NCBI GenBank assembly: GCA_009667805.1
Contig: CM019063.1
Span: 404,308,959 to 404,372,958 of the forward strand
Source of the DNA: Leptobrachium leishanense
Lineage: Eukaryota > Chordata > Amphibia > Anura > Megophryidae
Direction of reading: 5' to 3'
DNA: 64,000 nt
The notes under the pieces: model-generated
Told to the model about the DNA's origin: nothing
Seen by the model: only the letters and a program-made list of their open reading frames with translations
The model's database searches: none
Position numbers and translations under genes: made by a program
Shown here: piece by piece, positions 23,342 through 34,056 of the stretch
Numbering within the stretch: the first letter of the stretch is position 1
How the letters are laid out: each line of letters starts with the position of its first letter

Positions 23342-24302
23342 TTACATAACACGTACAGGTTCAGCAGCATACATACAGTGGGTTAGGAACACTTCCTCAA
23401 GTTGACTCATATTTTGGGCTACCTCAGCTAGCATAGCAGACACTTCGGGCAACCTCTGCACCGTGGTGATGGCCTCTTCAGTGCTATGTCCTGGTGAGTC
23501 GTAGGTGAGTCGTTGGGGTGGTCGAACAGAGCGTTTTGGTTCTGGCTCAATCAGTTCCTCTTCAGGTGGAAGTACTATAGACGTTGGCTCAGTCCTTCTC
23601 TCTATTACTGGAGCACGTTTCTTCAGAGTATGATCCTTCCAGCGAAGGCATAGAACTATAATCACCTGAGTAAGCTTCCGGAACTACCGAGATCCCCACA
23701 TCCTCAGGGATTTCCAACTGAAATTCAAGAGGCTCAGGGATATCAACAGTCTCAGGGACTTCCAACAAGAATTCAGGAGCTTCAGGCCTCAAATTACTCT
23801 CCCATCGTTCAGGAACTGAGGTAATCTCTTCAGGCTCCGGTGAACGTATCCAGTCCAGACAGAAACTTTCTTCCTCACTGTCCCTTTCGCTCTCTTCGAC
23901 AACCCGGGTCTGTTGAGACCGAGTAACAGGGGGCAAACGTGGATCAGGCGGGTTTGGCCGAGGCAATTCATCCCCAACAGGCATCCTTACAGCCTCTCTC
24001 AAAGGTAACAAGTGGTTTCGGTGCCAATTCTTAAGAGGCCCAGCCTTTCCATCCGGGCGAATCTGATACACTGGTAAACCCGGCAGTTGTTTGCAAACAA
24101 TGTAAACCTGGGAACTCCACCTATCCGCCAACTTGTGTCTCGCAGCCGCACCCAAGTTCTTCAATAAGACCCTATCACCGGGTTGTAGATCTTGTATTCG
24201 AACTTTCAGGTCATAGTTCCTTTTGTTTCTTTGCTCCCGGTTTCCCGAGGTCAAACGGGCCTGTTCAAACGCAGAAGCCAGATTCTTTCGAAGTCTATCC
24301 AC
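23342..24302 (-). pseudogene. Gypsy integrase C-terminal part and pol tail
   Basis: The frame at 23589-24302 carries a chromodomain-free gypsy C-terminus: a coiled LRKNLASAFEQAR segment, PGDRVLLKNLG, then a GPY/F-type module (KLADRWSSQVYIV ... WHRNHLLPL), followed by an acidic Pro/Glu-rich tail. A frame change near 23650 moves the last part (PPQRLTYDSPG) to the frame at 23342-23665. It was joined to the integrase core at 24806 before the L1 insertion. Confidence 0.82.
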
Positions 24303-24311
24303 GTAGTTTCT

Positions 24312-24790
24312 TTTTTTTTATTGTAATAAAGTTTTTATTGGAAATAAAGGTGCCTTCAACAAAAATGAAACTTCAATTTGTACAGGATGATACAATATAT
24401 CAGTTTCCATGGTCTATCAACATTTTTGTACCACAAATAAATGTTATCAGTTGGCATATGATAGATTCATCAAGTAAATGCAAAATAACTGTTTAATATT
24501 TTGGGGGGGGGGGTGAAAGGGAGGGGCGTGGGGGAGATTAGGGGGGGGGGGGGGAGTGGTGCGAGAATTCTCAGGGGTCATAGTGGACCAGTGGTCTGTG
24601 TCCCTCAAAGTTGCGAGTCCCTGTCCCTTATACTGCAATTCTTAGATACTAATGTATATCTTCTATCTCTTGCATGTCTTCCTCACCACTCAAGTCCCAT
24701 AGGTTCAGGGGTTGGGAGGATCAGTCACGTGAGGACATGCGTCTGGCCAGTAGAACCAACGGCGCAGCTGTTTCTCTGTGGTGCCTGTCG
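24312..24790 (-). mobile_element. 5'-truncated L1 insertion in gypsy pol
   Basis: A 479-bp insert between two copies of ATCCACGTAGTTTCT (24297-24311, 24791-24805), a 15-bp target duplication. The minus-strand 3' end reads CTTTATTACAATAAAAAAAA. The plus strand holds a run of G tracts at about 24503-24556, which is C-rich on the L1 sense strand. No coding part remains. Confidence 0.88.
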
Positions 24791-25507
24791 ATCCACGTAG
24801 TTTCTATGGGAAGCTACTGAGGTCTGGTCTAGGGATAACCCAAATGCCAAATCAACCGGCAGTCGAGCCTCCCTTCCAAACATAAGACGGTACGGTGAAT
24901 ATCCAGTTGCATCGCTCTCCGTACTGTTATATGCATGCACCAGAGTAGCTATGTGACGACTCCAACTCTGCTTCTCCACATTCGACAAGGTCCCCAGCAT
25001 GTTTAGCAGTGTGCGATTAAACCTTTCAGGCTGAGCATCACCTTGAGGGTGATATGGTGTGGTTCGAGTCTTTTGGATTCCCAACAACTCCAACAATTGC
25101 CCTACCAGTCTGCTTTCAATGTCTCTTCCCTGATCAGAGTGTATCCTCCTTGGCAGCCCATAATGAACAAAGAACTTTTCCATCAACACCTTGGCCACTG
25201 TCGGAGCGCGTTGATCTCTTGTGGAAAATGCTTGGGCATAACGAGTGAAATGATCAGTCACTATTAGAATGTTCCCTTGCCCACTAGCATCCGGCTCTAA
25301 GCACAAGAAGTCAATGCACACCAAATCCATGGGTCCCTGGCTCTGCAGATGGCTCATTGGAGCAGTTCGGGTCGGTAGAGTCTTTCTCTGAATACACCTC
25401 AGACAGGAATGACAATAACTTTCAACTTCAGCCCTCATGCAAGGCCAGTAGAACCTATCTCGCACCGTCTCAGGATTTCCTATATTAGTGATCATTTTTG
25501 CAGGCAC
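24725..25507 (-). pseudogene. Gypsy integrase: CC half of zinc finger and catalytic core
   Basis: Integrase inserts the cDNA into the genome. The frame shows CHSCLRC (the cysteine pair of the HHCC finger), then the DDE core: an aspartate in VCIDFLCLEP, a second in HSDQGRD, and a glutamate in QPERFNRTL, followed by HAYNSTESDATGYSPYRLMFG. The first ten residues of the open frame come from the Penelope-like insertion, and the last residues come from the L1 insertion, so the frame is truncated at both ends. Confidence 0.88.
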
Positions 25508-26944
25508 ATTTTTTTCTGTTTTGCATTTTTTATTTTGTATTTTCTATTTTATTTTGTAATTTCTTCTTTTTTTTTTTTTTTCTCCTCACATTTTCATCAT
25601 TTTGATGCACTTTTTTTGTTTATAGGACTGATTTTATTATTTTTTTGAATTTTCTTTGCCTTTATGGCGGTAGGACCTCAAGAGGTGATCGAAGAGCAGC
25701 GATCTATATATGTAGTGTGTTAGTTTTATATATTTAACACTGCCAGTTTTGTGTATTTTAAAACTTGAAGAGGGCGGGCCTTTTAGGTTGCCAGCTCATT
25801 CAATAAAGATCTGTTTAAATACACCGGATGACCAACGATAAAATGGATTAGCCATATCCACTATTTTTTAAAAATTTTGTGTTCAGATGGTGTGAGTTCT
25901 GGGGAGAAGCTTTGGATTTGTATATGTATTTTGTTTATTGACTTTTATAAACACATTTATATGTTTAATTGTATGTATTCCAATTTGGAAGTGGGCGGGT
26001 TACTTGGGCTGCTGGCTCATTCACTAAATGTCTTTGAGTATATAATGAACCCCTGTTTTGAAATGTACCCTTGTTTGTCTGTTTTACCACTGAAGAAGCG
26101 CTGTAAAGCGCGAAACGCGTCTGGTTCCTGTCTTTTTTATCACTGATATTTCATATTATTGGAATAAATGTTTTATTATTTTCCACTTGCTGACACATTG
26201 ATGACTCTAAACTGAGATGGCTTTTTAAGGGCTGTGCCACTTCTTACAACCCTATGCGAGTTTCCCCGAGCCAGGCTAGGCTCTGAACAGGGTAAGTTTA
26301 TTACCATATAAAGGTTTTATACTCTGTCCCTGTAAAAACTGGCTGCACTTGTTCTTTTGTTTTCTCTGAGGAATTTTCTGAGAGATTCCTTGCAACAACG
26401 CAACGGCTAACCCCACCCAGGGATTCATCAGTGTTTCCCTGTGCATCTCTGGAGGAGGTGTGGATCTTGTGCTGAGGCTTCTTTCCACTGTGGATACATA
26501 CCAGGAGGGCGAATGAATGTTTGGAGCCTTTATTGGATGAAAAGACGATCCTAGAAACTTGAAAGTTCAAGGGAGTGGTCCCATTTATATATTCGTGTGA
26601 AGATTTCTTCTCTCACCGGTGACTTTTCCTTTAAGATTTTTTTTTTTTTTTTTTATTTTTTTATTTATTTATTTTTTTTATTTTATTTTTTTATTTTTTT
26701 TTTAAATAAGACTTTTGTAGTAAATAATAGATTGTGCAGTTAAAAGCAGAAAGATTTTTTGTCGCAATCTCTTTTTGGTTGAAAAGATATACTTTTCGGG
26801 GAGCGCTGCCTTATTTTTGTGTTGTATATTTATCTTTGCTTGTTAGTTGGACAGACTAACCTTATAGGATTCTAGCAGCTCCCTTTTGTATACATATACC
26901 CTATTCCTCTCTTAGCGCCACAGTAGTCCTACGTTGTGTTTATT
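25467..26944 (+). mobile_element. Penelope-like non-coding insertion
   Basis: A 1478-bp insert between two copies of CCTATCTCGCACC (25454-25466, 26945-26957), a 13-bp target duplication. It holds T-rich blocks, two diverged copies of a GTGGGCGGGTTACTTGGG-like segment (about 25770 and 25985), and a hammerhead-like motif at 26086-26125 whose CACTGAAGAAG...CGCGAAACGCGTC form is the kind found in Penelope-like element terminal repeats. No reverse transcriptase or GIY-YIG frame is present, so it is non-autonomous or truncated. Confidence 0.65.
26086..26125 (+). ncRNA. Hammerhead-ribozyme-like motif
   Basis: Read 5' to 3': ACCA (stem I, 5' strand), CTGAAGA (core CUGANGA), A, GCGC-TGTAAA-GCGC (stem II hairpin), GAAA (core; its last A starts stem III), CGCGT (rest of the palindrome ACGCGT), C (cleavage position after GTC), TGGT (stem I, 3' strand, four perfect pairs with ACCA). 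Known small hammerheads of Penelope-like elements have such tiny palindromic stem III and work as dimers. One extra A before stem II departs from the standard core. Cleavage is inferred, not shown. Confidence 0.6.
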
Positions 26945-27136
26945 CCTATCTCGCACCAGTTTAAAAGTTCTTTCTGCACCCAAATGTCCATGTTCATCAT
27001 GCAGTGATCGCAGCACACTCTCCCTATGTTTAGTAGGGAGGAATAACTGTTGAATCTCTTCAGAGTTGGTTGAGGGGCCCTTTCGGTAGACCACCCCATC
27101 CAGCATCTTTAACCGCTCCCACTCTTTATAGACCAA
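26912..27136 (-). pseudogene. Gypsy integrase N-terminal fragment (HH half of zinc finger)
   Basis: Contains LHDEHGHLGAERTFKLVRDR, the histidine pair of the HHCC integrase finger. The partner cysteines lie 1.5 kb away at about 25400-25440 because the Penelope-like element inserted between them. The last residues of the frame are read from the insertion. Confidence 0.82.
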
Positions 27137-27275
27137 TCTGGCTCCACTCGGGAATTAGTTAACAAAATCTCTCGCTGGTTTGCAGTCAGGGCCTTTATGG
27201 TCAAGGCAATTAAAGGGTCTCTGGCCTGATCCGCTTTCAGGTCCTGTCTCGAAAAGGTAGGTAAACTTTCATCCC

Positions 27276-28826
27276 TTAACTGCGTAGGTTACAGTAGAAC
27301 TCAGGAACAGCCGCAGCCATAATTCCTATGGCCTCTGCTTCAATCCCTCCTTTGACCCGGCGCTCTGTTCCTTGACACAAAGCTTGCACCCCGTCTGGAG
27401 TCAACTGAGTCCATTCTGTAGTATAGGGTCTTCTCGATAACGCATCAGCATCTCGATTATTCACCCCAGGGCGATACTTCAGGCTGAACCAAAACCCTGA
27501 CAGAGCGGCCAACCACCGATGTCCCGTTGCGTCCAGTTTTGCAGTAGTAAGGATATAGGTGAGAGGATTATTATCCGTCTTAATCACGAACTCAGCTCCA
27601 TACAGATAGTCTTTCAACTTGTCCACCACTGCCCACTTCAAGGCTAGGAACTCCAACTTGTGAGTAGGATAGTTCTTCTCTGAAGGAGCAAGGCTCCGGC
27701 TCACGTATGCCACAGGCCTCAGCAATCCATCATACTCCTGATATAGGACTCCTCCCAGACCTTCTTGGCTGGCATCCACATGTAGTTCATACGGCTTGTG
27801 AGGGTCCGCATAGGCCAAAACAGGAGCTCGGGTTAGACTCTCTTTCAACTTTACGAAAGCTCCTTCACATTGACTGGTCCATTCACCTTGTATAGACTCT
27901 CGAGCTTTCCTTGGCCCCGGAGCTGACGGGTTTTTGTCAGAGACCTTGCAGCCTTCTTCTGTGGTTTCTTTCTGCAGGAGTTTGTTCAGTGGTTGAGCTA
28001 TTTTCGCGAATCCTCCCACAAATCTTCTATAGTAGGAACAGAATCCCAAGAAAGATCTAAGCTCAGTGACGTTTCGGGGTCTAGGCCAAGAAGCTACGGC
28101 CTCCAACTTTCGAGGGTCTGTCGAAACACCTTCTGCCGAAACCACATGTCCTAGATACATAACAGACGGCAGACAGAATTGGCACTTCTCCAGAGACAGT
28201 TTCAGCCCCTCTTCATGGAGCCTCTTCAAGACCTTCTCCAGACGTTGCTCATGTTCTTCCAGAGTCTTCCCAAACACAATTATGTCATCCAGGTACACTA
28301 ATACTTCGATTAGATTCATATCCCCGACTGTCTTCTCCATCAACCGTTGGAACGTGGCTGGAGCCCCCGTAAGGCCTTGAGGCATTCTGTTGAATTCAAA
28401 GAACCCCAGTGGGCAGATGAACGCAGTTTTCTCCTTGTCTTCAGGATGCATTGGTATCTGGTGATACCCACTTCGCAGGTCTAGTACACTAAACCACTTT
28501 GCTCCAGACAAACACTGTAGGGCATCTTCAATCCCAGGAGTGGCATATTGATCGGGGATGGTTCTCCGGTTCAATGTGCGGTAGTCTATGCATAAGCGGA
28601 CAGAACCATTTTTCTTCCGGACCAACACTATGGGAGATGCATATGGACTCCTGGACTCTTGAATCACCTTGGTTCTTTGTAATTCGTTCAGCTGCTCTCG
28701 CAGATCATCTAAGTCTCCTAGCGGAACTCGCCTTGATCTTTCACGAAACGGCTTGTCTTCTTGTAATCGAATACGGTGTTCAGTACTCTTAGCTAGGCCC
28801 ACATCGAACTCATCTTTCGAGAACAA
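27276..28826 (-). pseudogene. Gypsy reverse transcriptase and RNase H
   Basis: A 516-codon frame. The RT palm shows VLDLRSGYHQIPM (about residues 115-126) and the catalytic YLDD at 178-181. The PQGLTGAPATFQ and YLGHVVS motifs are also present. RNase H follows, with LHVDASQEGLGG and later TDNNPL and ADALSRR. All catalytic residues I can check are present, so this part alone would be open. It is marked pseudogene because pol is broken on both sides: the frame is out of register with the protease region upstream and stops before the integrase fragment. Confidence 0.9.
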
Positions 28827-28837
28827 TTCCTTCCACT

Positions 28838-29665
28838 TTAAGACTTGAGACTGAAGACGTTTCTTCCACTCAGGTGAAATGGGAGCGTCCTGGGGTAGAA
28901 TCTTTCATCTGGAATCTCTTTATCTTCTCCCCCTCCTGAATCGGTAGAGAGGGGTGTAACAGACTCTACTTGCCCGATGGGCATTCGTGCTTTAAGAACC
29001 ACTGGAGAATCCGTCACATTGCACACACTGACCGAGACTCTTCCTCGTGTTCTCTTCAGAGCCTTGGTGGAGATTATTTCAGGAATTACTTCGACTCCGG
29101 TTTCACTCCCATGATCAAAATCGGTTCCCAGCACCACATAGGGACCGGGTTGCGATCCGTTCAACTTGACTGAAGCCCGGAAGCTCGCTACTTCTCCTGC
29201 TTGCAGAACCTTCTCCGTTCCACCCAGTCTCCACAGTCTTCCCACTTCGGCAGGTGCCTTTCGTTCTTCGACCATCCTCTGATAGACCGGACGTAACATT
29301 GGGTGTACTCCTTGAGTTGAACCTTCTTCCAACACGATAGGCGTCAGGAGACGCCGCACTAGGTCAGTATTCGTCCCCACTATCAGGGAGCTTCTGTTCG
29401 CACCCGAGGGTCGAGGACACACAATGGCCAATGCATCACAACCCCCAGACTGCCCGATGACTTCAGATCCGATCTCCAACTTTACTTGCAGGTACCCGTC
29501 ATAAGGGAGTTTCTCAGTGCCGATACCCCATATTTCCAAATCCTTCAATTCTTGCAAAGGAATGTGCTTTAAGTGTTTCTCGTAGAAGTCTCTGTAGATC
29601 AATGTCACTTGAGCCCCTGAATCTAACAGGGCTTTGGTGTAGACTCCTTCCACTTGGATTGGCAC
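28838..29665 (-). pseudogene. Gypsy aspartic protease region
   Basis: A retropepsin matures the Gag and Pol polyproteins. The active-site motif LLDSGAQVTL lies at about residues 14-23 of the frame, followed by a flexible region and a C-terminal spacer. A frame change near 28880-28900 separates it from the RT frame. The annotated start is only the first Met; the protease is normally made by frameshift or readthrough from gag, and the open frame continues upstream to about 29900. Confidence 0.85.
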
Positions 29666-29934
29666 AATAGGAGAAGGACCTATCAGTTGGTCAGGAAATT
29701 TGGTGGCGGTATCCGGACGCTTAGACCCAGTTTGCTGTACCTTGGCCTTTTTCTTGGCCCGTGCAGGTTTTGGGTGTGCATTGCTTCCCCATGACGTAGA
29801 CCCGGATGCTAAGGGAGTGACTCTCTCAGTCCTGGCAGGCTCTACAATTGGCTCGGCTTTGGGCCTCCTCGCCCTCTTAGTCTTTGCTTGGTTTCTGGAG
29901 CGTGTTTCAACCCTCGGGCACTCAGGTTGCTCCT

Positions 29935-31425
29935 TTACTGGTGCCCTCTGGCGATTCCCGCCGGTGAGGTAGATAACAGTCCTTCCAGGGCTTCCAACAG
30001 TCCCTTGACTCTATCCTTCTCAGGCTTCCGGCCTTTGCACTGTGCGCGGAAATGGCCCATCTCTCCACACCCGAAACATCTCTTCTTAGAGAGCGGAGAC
30101 GTAGTTGCTTGTTGAGATTTGGTTAAAAGATTTGGACCAGACGCCACAGCAACTTCCGTCGTCTGCATACCTGTGAGGAATTTCTGCATTTCTGCCTGCA
30201 TTTCTGTCACCTTCATCAATACCCGGCACAGTTCCGCGTGCGCTTGTTGCAATTCAACTTGAGCTTCCTGAACTTTCTTGACGGTTTTGGACAATTCATC
30301 CCTTTCAGGGAGGTTCGATTCTTTAGCAGCCCTCTCTGTAGATTTAAAACCAACTAGGTGTTCTTGTTCGTCCTCATCAGACCCATAGGTATCTAGAGAG
30401 TCGCTTTCAGGTTGCAGGCCGCCGCTATGTCTCACAGGTTGTGCATACGCCCTTTCCCCCCGCCTGAAAGATTTCTCTTCTAGCAAAGCCTCTTCCTCTC
30501 GCACAACCCGAATCAGTTCAAGGTACTTTAACTCTTGGCTACCTGCTCTGCTTCTCAGCTGCATCATCACTGGATCTAGAGGTTGAGAGCCCCTCAGGAT
30601 CTGTTTTATTCGGATCTTATCTACTTCGGCCGGTTCGGCCCCTCTCTTCAGGAGTATCTGGTGTAGAATCTTATCCAGGCGCCTCATGTACTCGGTCATT
30701 CTCTCACCTCTTCTCTGATAAGTGTGTTCGTACTGATATACCAGTTCGGCCGCCTTTTCGGTTCGTCCAAAAACTTCTTCAAGAACGTTCAAGTAATCTA
30801 AAGCAGTACAATCTTTTCTGCTCAGTTTCAGGTTTCTCACCGCTTCTGACGCAGGTCCCTTTAAGCTCTCGGTAATCCTTTGCTTTTTCTGGGCCTCAGG
30901 GACATCCCACTCATCCAGAGCCTGCATAGCCTGTTCCACCCATTCTTCAAAGGTTTCTTCTCCCGCCGGAGTTGGTACGTTTCCTGTAAAATTTCTTAAC
31001 CGTCGATAACCGAAGTTAGTGTGAGGAGGGCTTGTTTTCTGACATTTAGCCAGTAGATCTCCAATAGCCACGATAAATTCAGGCCCAATCATGGCCAAGA
31101 GACTAGGCACGGGAACACTTGCGGATTCACCACGTGGCATACTTGGCTTAATTAGTTGGACTTCCACCTCTTCGGCCAGTTTCACGCTCGTGCCCTGAAA
31201 ACATGGCGGAACACCCTTTCTCCATTCGAGAAGAACATACATGTGAGAGGTATCTGGGTTTTTTTCAATGTCCAGGATTAACCCCCGATGATCTGGTGCT
31301 AGCGTGGCCACGGCCTGGCGAATCTGATCTTCAGCCCAAGTGTCTGCTGGAATATCCATGACTATACAACATTCCGACTGGCTACTGTGCTCCCCACACC
31401 ACTCGGCAACAGTGTCTGGATCCAT
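29935..31425 (-). CDS. gag: Gypsy Gag, PNMA-like
   Basis: Gag forms the capsid of the retrotransposon. I choose the Met at 31425 (MDPDTVAEW) because the open frame upstream runs into the primer site. About 496 residues. The N-terminal 90 residues resemble the small RNA-binding-like fold at the start of vertebrate PNMA proteins (IVMDIPADTWAEDQI ... VLLEWRKG). The capsid region (YRRLRNFTGNVPTPAGEETF, EEWVEQAMQALDEWDV, LKGPASEAVRNL, LEEVFG, YQYEHTYQRRGE) closely follows the PNMA capsid pattern. A single CCHC knuckle, CFGCGEMGHFRAQC, lies near residues 450-463. PNMA genes are known to descend from such gags. The frame is complete. Confidence 0.88.
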   Translation of the reverse strand: MDPDTVAEWCGEHSSQSECCIVMDIPADTWAEDQIRQAVATLAPDHRGLILDIEKNPDTSHMYVLLEWRKGVPPCFQGTSVKLAEEVEVQLIKPSMPRGESASVPVPSLLAMIGPEFIVAIGDLLAKCQKTSPPHTNFGYRRLRNFTGNVPTPAGEETFEEWVEQAMQALDEWDVPEAQKKQRITESLKGPASEAVRNLKLSRKDCTALDYLNVLEEVFGRTEKAAELVYQYEHTYQRRGERMTEYMRRLDKILHQILLKRGAEPAEVDKIRIKQILRGSQPLDPVMMQLRSRAGSQELKYLELIRVVREEEALLEEKSFRRGERAYAQPVRHSGGLQPESDSLDTYGSDEDEQEHLVGFKSTERAAKESNLPERDELSKTVKKVQEAQVELQQAHAELCRVLMKVTEMQAEMQKFLTGMQTTEVAVASGPNLLTKSQQATTSPLSKKRCFGCGEMGHFRAQCKGRKPEKDRVKGLLEALEGLLSTSPAGIARGHQ

Positions 31426-31461
31426 ATTTAACCCTTTAGATGCGGTTTTTCCAGAGACTGG

Positions 31462-31481
31462 ATCCCGGAAACGAGCCCCCA
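31462..31481 (-). promoter_or_regulatory. Gypsy primer-binding site, proline-tRNA-like
   Basis: The minus strand reads TGGGGGCTCGTTTCCGGGAT two bases after the 5' LTR. It matches the 3' end of vertebrate tRNA-Pro except for two extra bases in the middle. Confidence 0.7.
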
Positions 31482-31483
31482 CG

Positions 31484-32037
31484 TGTAGCGCTCACTCCCG
31501 GAGGAGCCGCTGAAAATGAACCACGGGTCAGTCTCCCCGCACTAGGGAATAAATATACTCCAACACAGTTGTGAGTTTTTATCATTTAAATAGTTTACTA
31601 AAATCTTGAGCAGATGTTGAAGCACGGTATTCACAAGTATTATTACAATATTTTCGTATTACGGTAAAACGCGCAGCGGAAAAGAAACGAAACACGAGGC
31701 TTCGTATTTCGGAAAATAAAATATTCGCGACCGAACATAAAAGCATGCAATTTCCCGATAGTTCAGAAAAAGGGACACGTAACGAAACCCCAAACATACA
31801 ATCCCTTTCGTATTACGGCAAACGCGCAGCGGAAAAAGAGAAAAATGTATTCGGAACGTATCTTTGTCTTTAACCCCCGTTCCGATTCGTAAAAGGAAAT
31901 GAGTCCTGTACAAGTTAAGTTCCAGAATGTGAGAAGCGTATCTGTGTGTGTGTGTGGTACCCGGGTACTGTTCAACTGGCCAGTGAATTTATTAAAGAAA
32001 GGTCTTCGACTAGTCAGTTGGGGCCCTGTAAACTTTA
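31484..32037 (-). repeat. Gypsy 5' LTR, truncated
   Basis: Matches the first 552 bp (plus-strand order) of the 3' LTR and then stops at AACTTTA, where the sequence jumps into the middle of the tandem unit (GCTTTGCACAGCGATTTC). About 520 bp, corresponding to most of U3, is missing, so this copy has lost its promoter end. Confidence 0.9.
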
Positions 32038-32194
32038 GCTTTGCACAGCGATTTCTGCCAAACGATGCAGGAGGACACAACATGCAACCTGACCACTTTA
32101 CAAACACTGACCAGTTTTTAGCTTTTTAGAGTGTCCATTTAATTAACTTCAATCTTTAGGACTTAAAAACCAAGGACACCATTACATTCTTGGT

Positions 32195-32234
32195 GCTAAC
32201 GTTAACGCTCACCTGAGTGAGCGTTAACGTTAGC
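32195..32234. repeat. Perfect 40-bp palindrome, unit copy 2
   Basis: Identical to the palindrome at 19417-19456. Confidence 0.9.
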
Positions 32235-32981
32235 CCCCCTGGTGGCCCTAGCGCGGGCGCACCATATTACAATCCAAATGCTAATGAGTTAAAAACCCAT
32301 TAGCGATTGGAATATTGCGCTTTTCAGCGTGAGGTTACTGTACTTTGCGCTCCCTATGCTTAACATGGGGAGATCAAAGTGTTAGTATATTGCAATACTA
32401 GCGCTAATTAACACTAATTACCGTCCGGCTGCGGTTACTGAAAAGATAAACACAGCCTGGACTTGGTGCTAACGGATTCCACTGCTGCAGAAACCATTAG
32501 CATCATCAGAAACCCCCCCCAATAAAATCAGATATTCACCTCCTATCCCACGGCGAGGACGGCAGCTCCAACCGCCTCCTGTGTCTGCCGGGAGCAGGGA
32601 GAGACGGGGGGAAAAAGTCCCCCCAGTCTCTCTCTGCAGATCACTATGCAGACCTGCCAGATCTCGCTAGGCGAGATCCAGCAGGTCATGTGACCGGTGC
32701 CGACTGCCGCAATGGAGTCCTATGGACTCCATGGAGGAGATGCGTGCGGCAGCACTTAGCGCTGTCGTGCGCATCCCGGGGTTTAGTGCCCGATAACGAT
32801 GCAGGCAGCTTTTTTAGCGCCTGCATCGAAATATCCTGCTAAAACGGGGACGCAAAAGGAGAAACCTGCAGGCGCAGGTTTTTCTCCTTTGCATTTCGAT
32901 TTTAGTGCGATGCCTGTAATGATGCCCCAAATGTTTTATTTCACAGACATACTGAAGACTTTATATGTCGTCTCCCCCTAA

Positions 32982-33287
32982 GGCTGGTGTCAGATGAGCG
33001 TTTTTAAGAGCGGAAGGAACGTACACGATAGTGGACGTTCCTTCCACCCGACACCCTTCTGGCCACCTCGCTGAGCGCAGCTACAGAGGATCGCGCTTTG
33101 CAGCACCGAACGTGCGTCGTAGCGCTTTGACGGGAGGCTTTCTGAACGGACACAACAAGCCTGCTGTAGCATGTGCAATTTGTGTGCGCTACAGCGTGTG
33201 GCCAGCCCCGAAGCGTAACAACACTGCGACAGACGCCGGGAGGCATGTCAGTACGGGCGCACATAGGGCGCTTGTCTGACATGGCCC
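32982..33287. mobile_element. Harbinger-type MITE inside unit copy 2
   Basis: Same ends, flanks (TAA/TTA) and 306-bp length as the copy at 20570. Confidence 0.75.
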
Positions 33288-33367
33288 TTATTTAGCACCC
33301 TACCAGAGAGGCCAGCGACTCCTTGTGATCCTTATTTTGCAGGAGGGGGTGAGAAGCTCACCGGTAT

Positions 33368-34056
33368 TGTAACCGGAGTCAGACTGGTTCACTTCTAAAA
33401 CGGCGCCGGACCAGACACAAGCAAGGATTGTCCAAACACGAGTCTCTTCAGGAAAGGCAAACGTTTATTGTGTCGTCACACAAGTGCTCACACAGGATTG
33501 AATCTCTAAGAGTGAGCCCCCCTTTCACCCCGTGCAAGGGGTCTTATACCCAAAAATACGTAATTAGGTACATCCCAATTAGCCCACCTCCCGATGACAC
33601 TTTATTCCACCCCACGTGGGTTAATACCTCCCATCATTAGCATGAACACAAAGAACATTCCACATTTAACTATAAATTGATACACTTCATGTTAGTTTGA
33701 CAGTCTGTGATTTGTTGTGCTGTCTTTCTCCGGCCAGCGCCTCCCTCCCTATAGGCTTTGTTTATTCAGATAGCCAGGGGCCTGGTCTGTTTTCTATGTT
33801 CTCTTTGTTCCTCGGCACATCTCCCTGACCTTGCCTCATTCATAAATCTTCCTGTCTTTCTGTGCCAAGAGCCGGCCGGATTCTGCCTGGATTTCTTGTT
33901 AGCTTTTCTAATCTACCACACATTCCTTAAATTCTACGTGAGCTCAGCTCTTCTCTTCTAAATGAAATCTATTCTATTTACTGGTGAACCAATATTCTGA
34001 ACAAGATGGCTGCCTGGCTCATAGTAGCAACCATCTTCCAGCCTGAACCTCCTTCA
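33368..34056 (-). repeat. ERV 3' LTR, 689 bp
   Basis: Plus-strand ends TGTAACCGG ... CTCCTTCA, so TG...CA on the coding strand too. It is almost identical to the 5' LTR; the only difference noticed is AACC versus ATTC near 34046-34049. It abuts the polypurine tract. Confidence 0.95.
33464..33469 (-). terminator. ERV LTR poly(A) signal
   Basis: AATAAA on the minus strand, about 80 bases after the LTR TATA box, in the position expected for the end of R. The 5' LTR has the same signal at 44762-44767. Confidence 0.75.

Larger units (their letters stand above)
22189..32037 (-). mobile_element. Ty3/gypsy LTR retrotransposon with PNMA-like Gag
   Basis: On the minus strand the order is 5' LTR (truncated, 31484-32037), primer site, gag, protease, RT-RNase H, integrase, a C-terminal extension, a polypurine tract and the 3' LTR (22189-23263). 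Protease-RT-RNase H-integrase order and the YLDD motif place it in Ty3/gypsy (Metaviridae). The two LTRs differ by about one substitution and a 1-base indel over the 550 bp they share, so insertion was recent. The pol region has been hit by an L1 fragment (24312-24790) and a Penelope-like element (25467-26944) and contains frame changes, so this copy is inactive. Confidence 0.92.
32038..33367. repeat. Tandem unit copy 2, left part
   Basis: Corresponds to 19260-20944 of copy 1 but lacks the SINE-like insertion. It holds the palindrome (32195-32234) and the MITE (32982-33287). It begins abruptly at the gypsy LTR junction and ends at the ERV target site GTAT (33364-33367). Confidence 0.9.

Noticed and set aside
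24503..24556. Regulatory G-quadruplex
   Set aside because: The G tracts are part of the L1 3' region and lie on its antisense strand; no sign of a regulatory role.
33758..33961. A hydrophobic 67-codon plus-strand frame found identically in both ERV LTRs
   Set aside because: Antisense to the provirus, within U3, and repeated only because the LTRs are repeated; no supporting signals.
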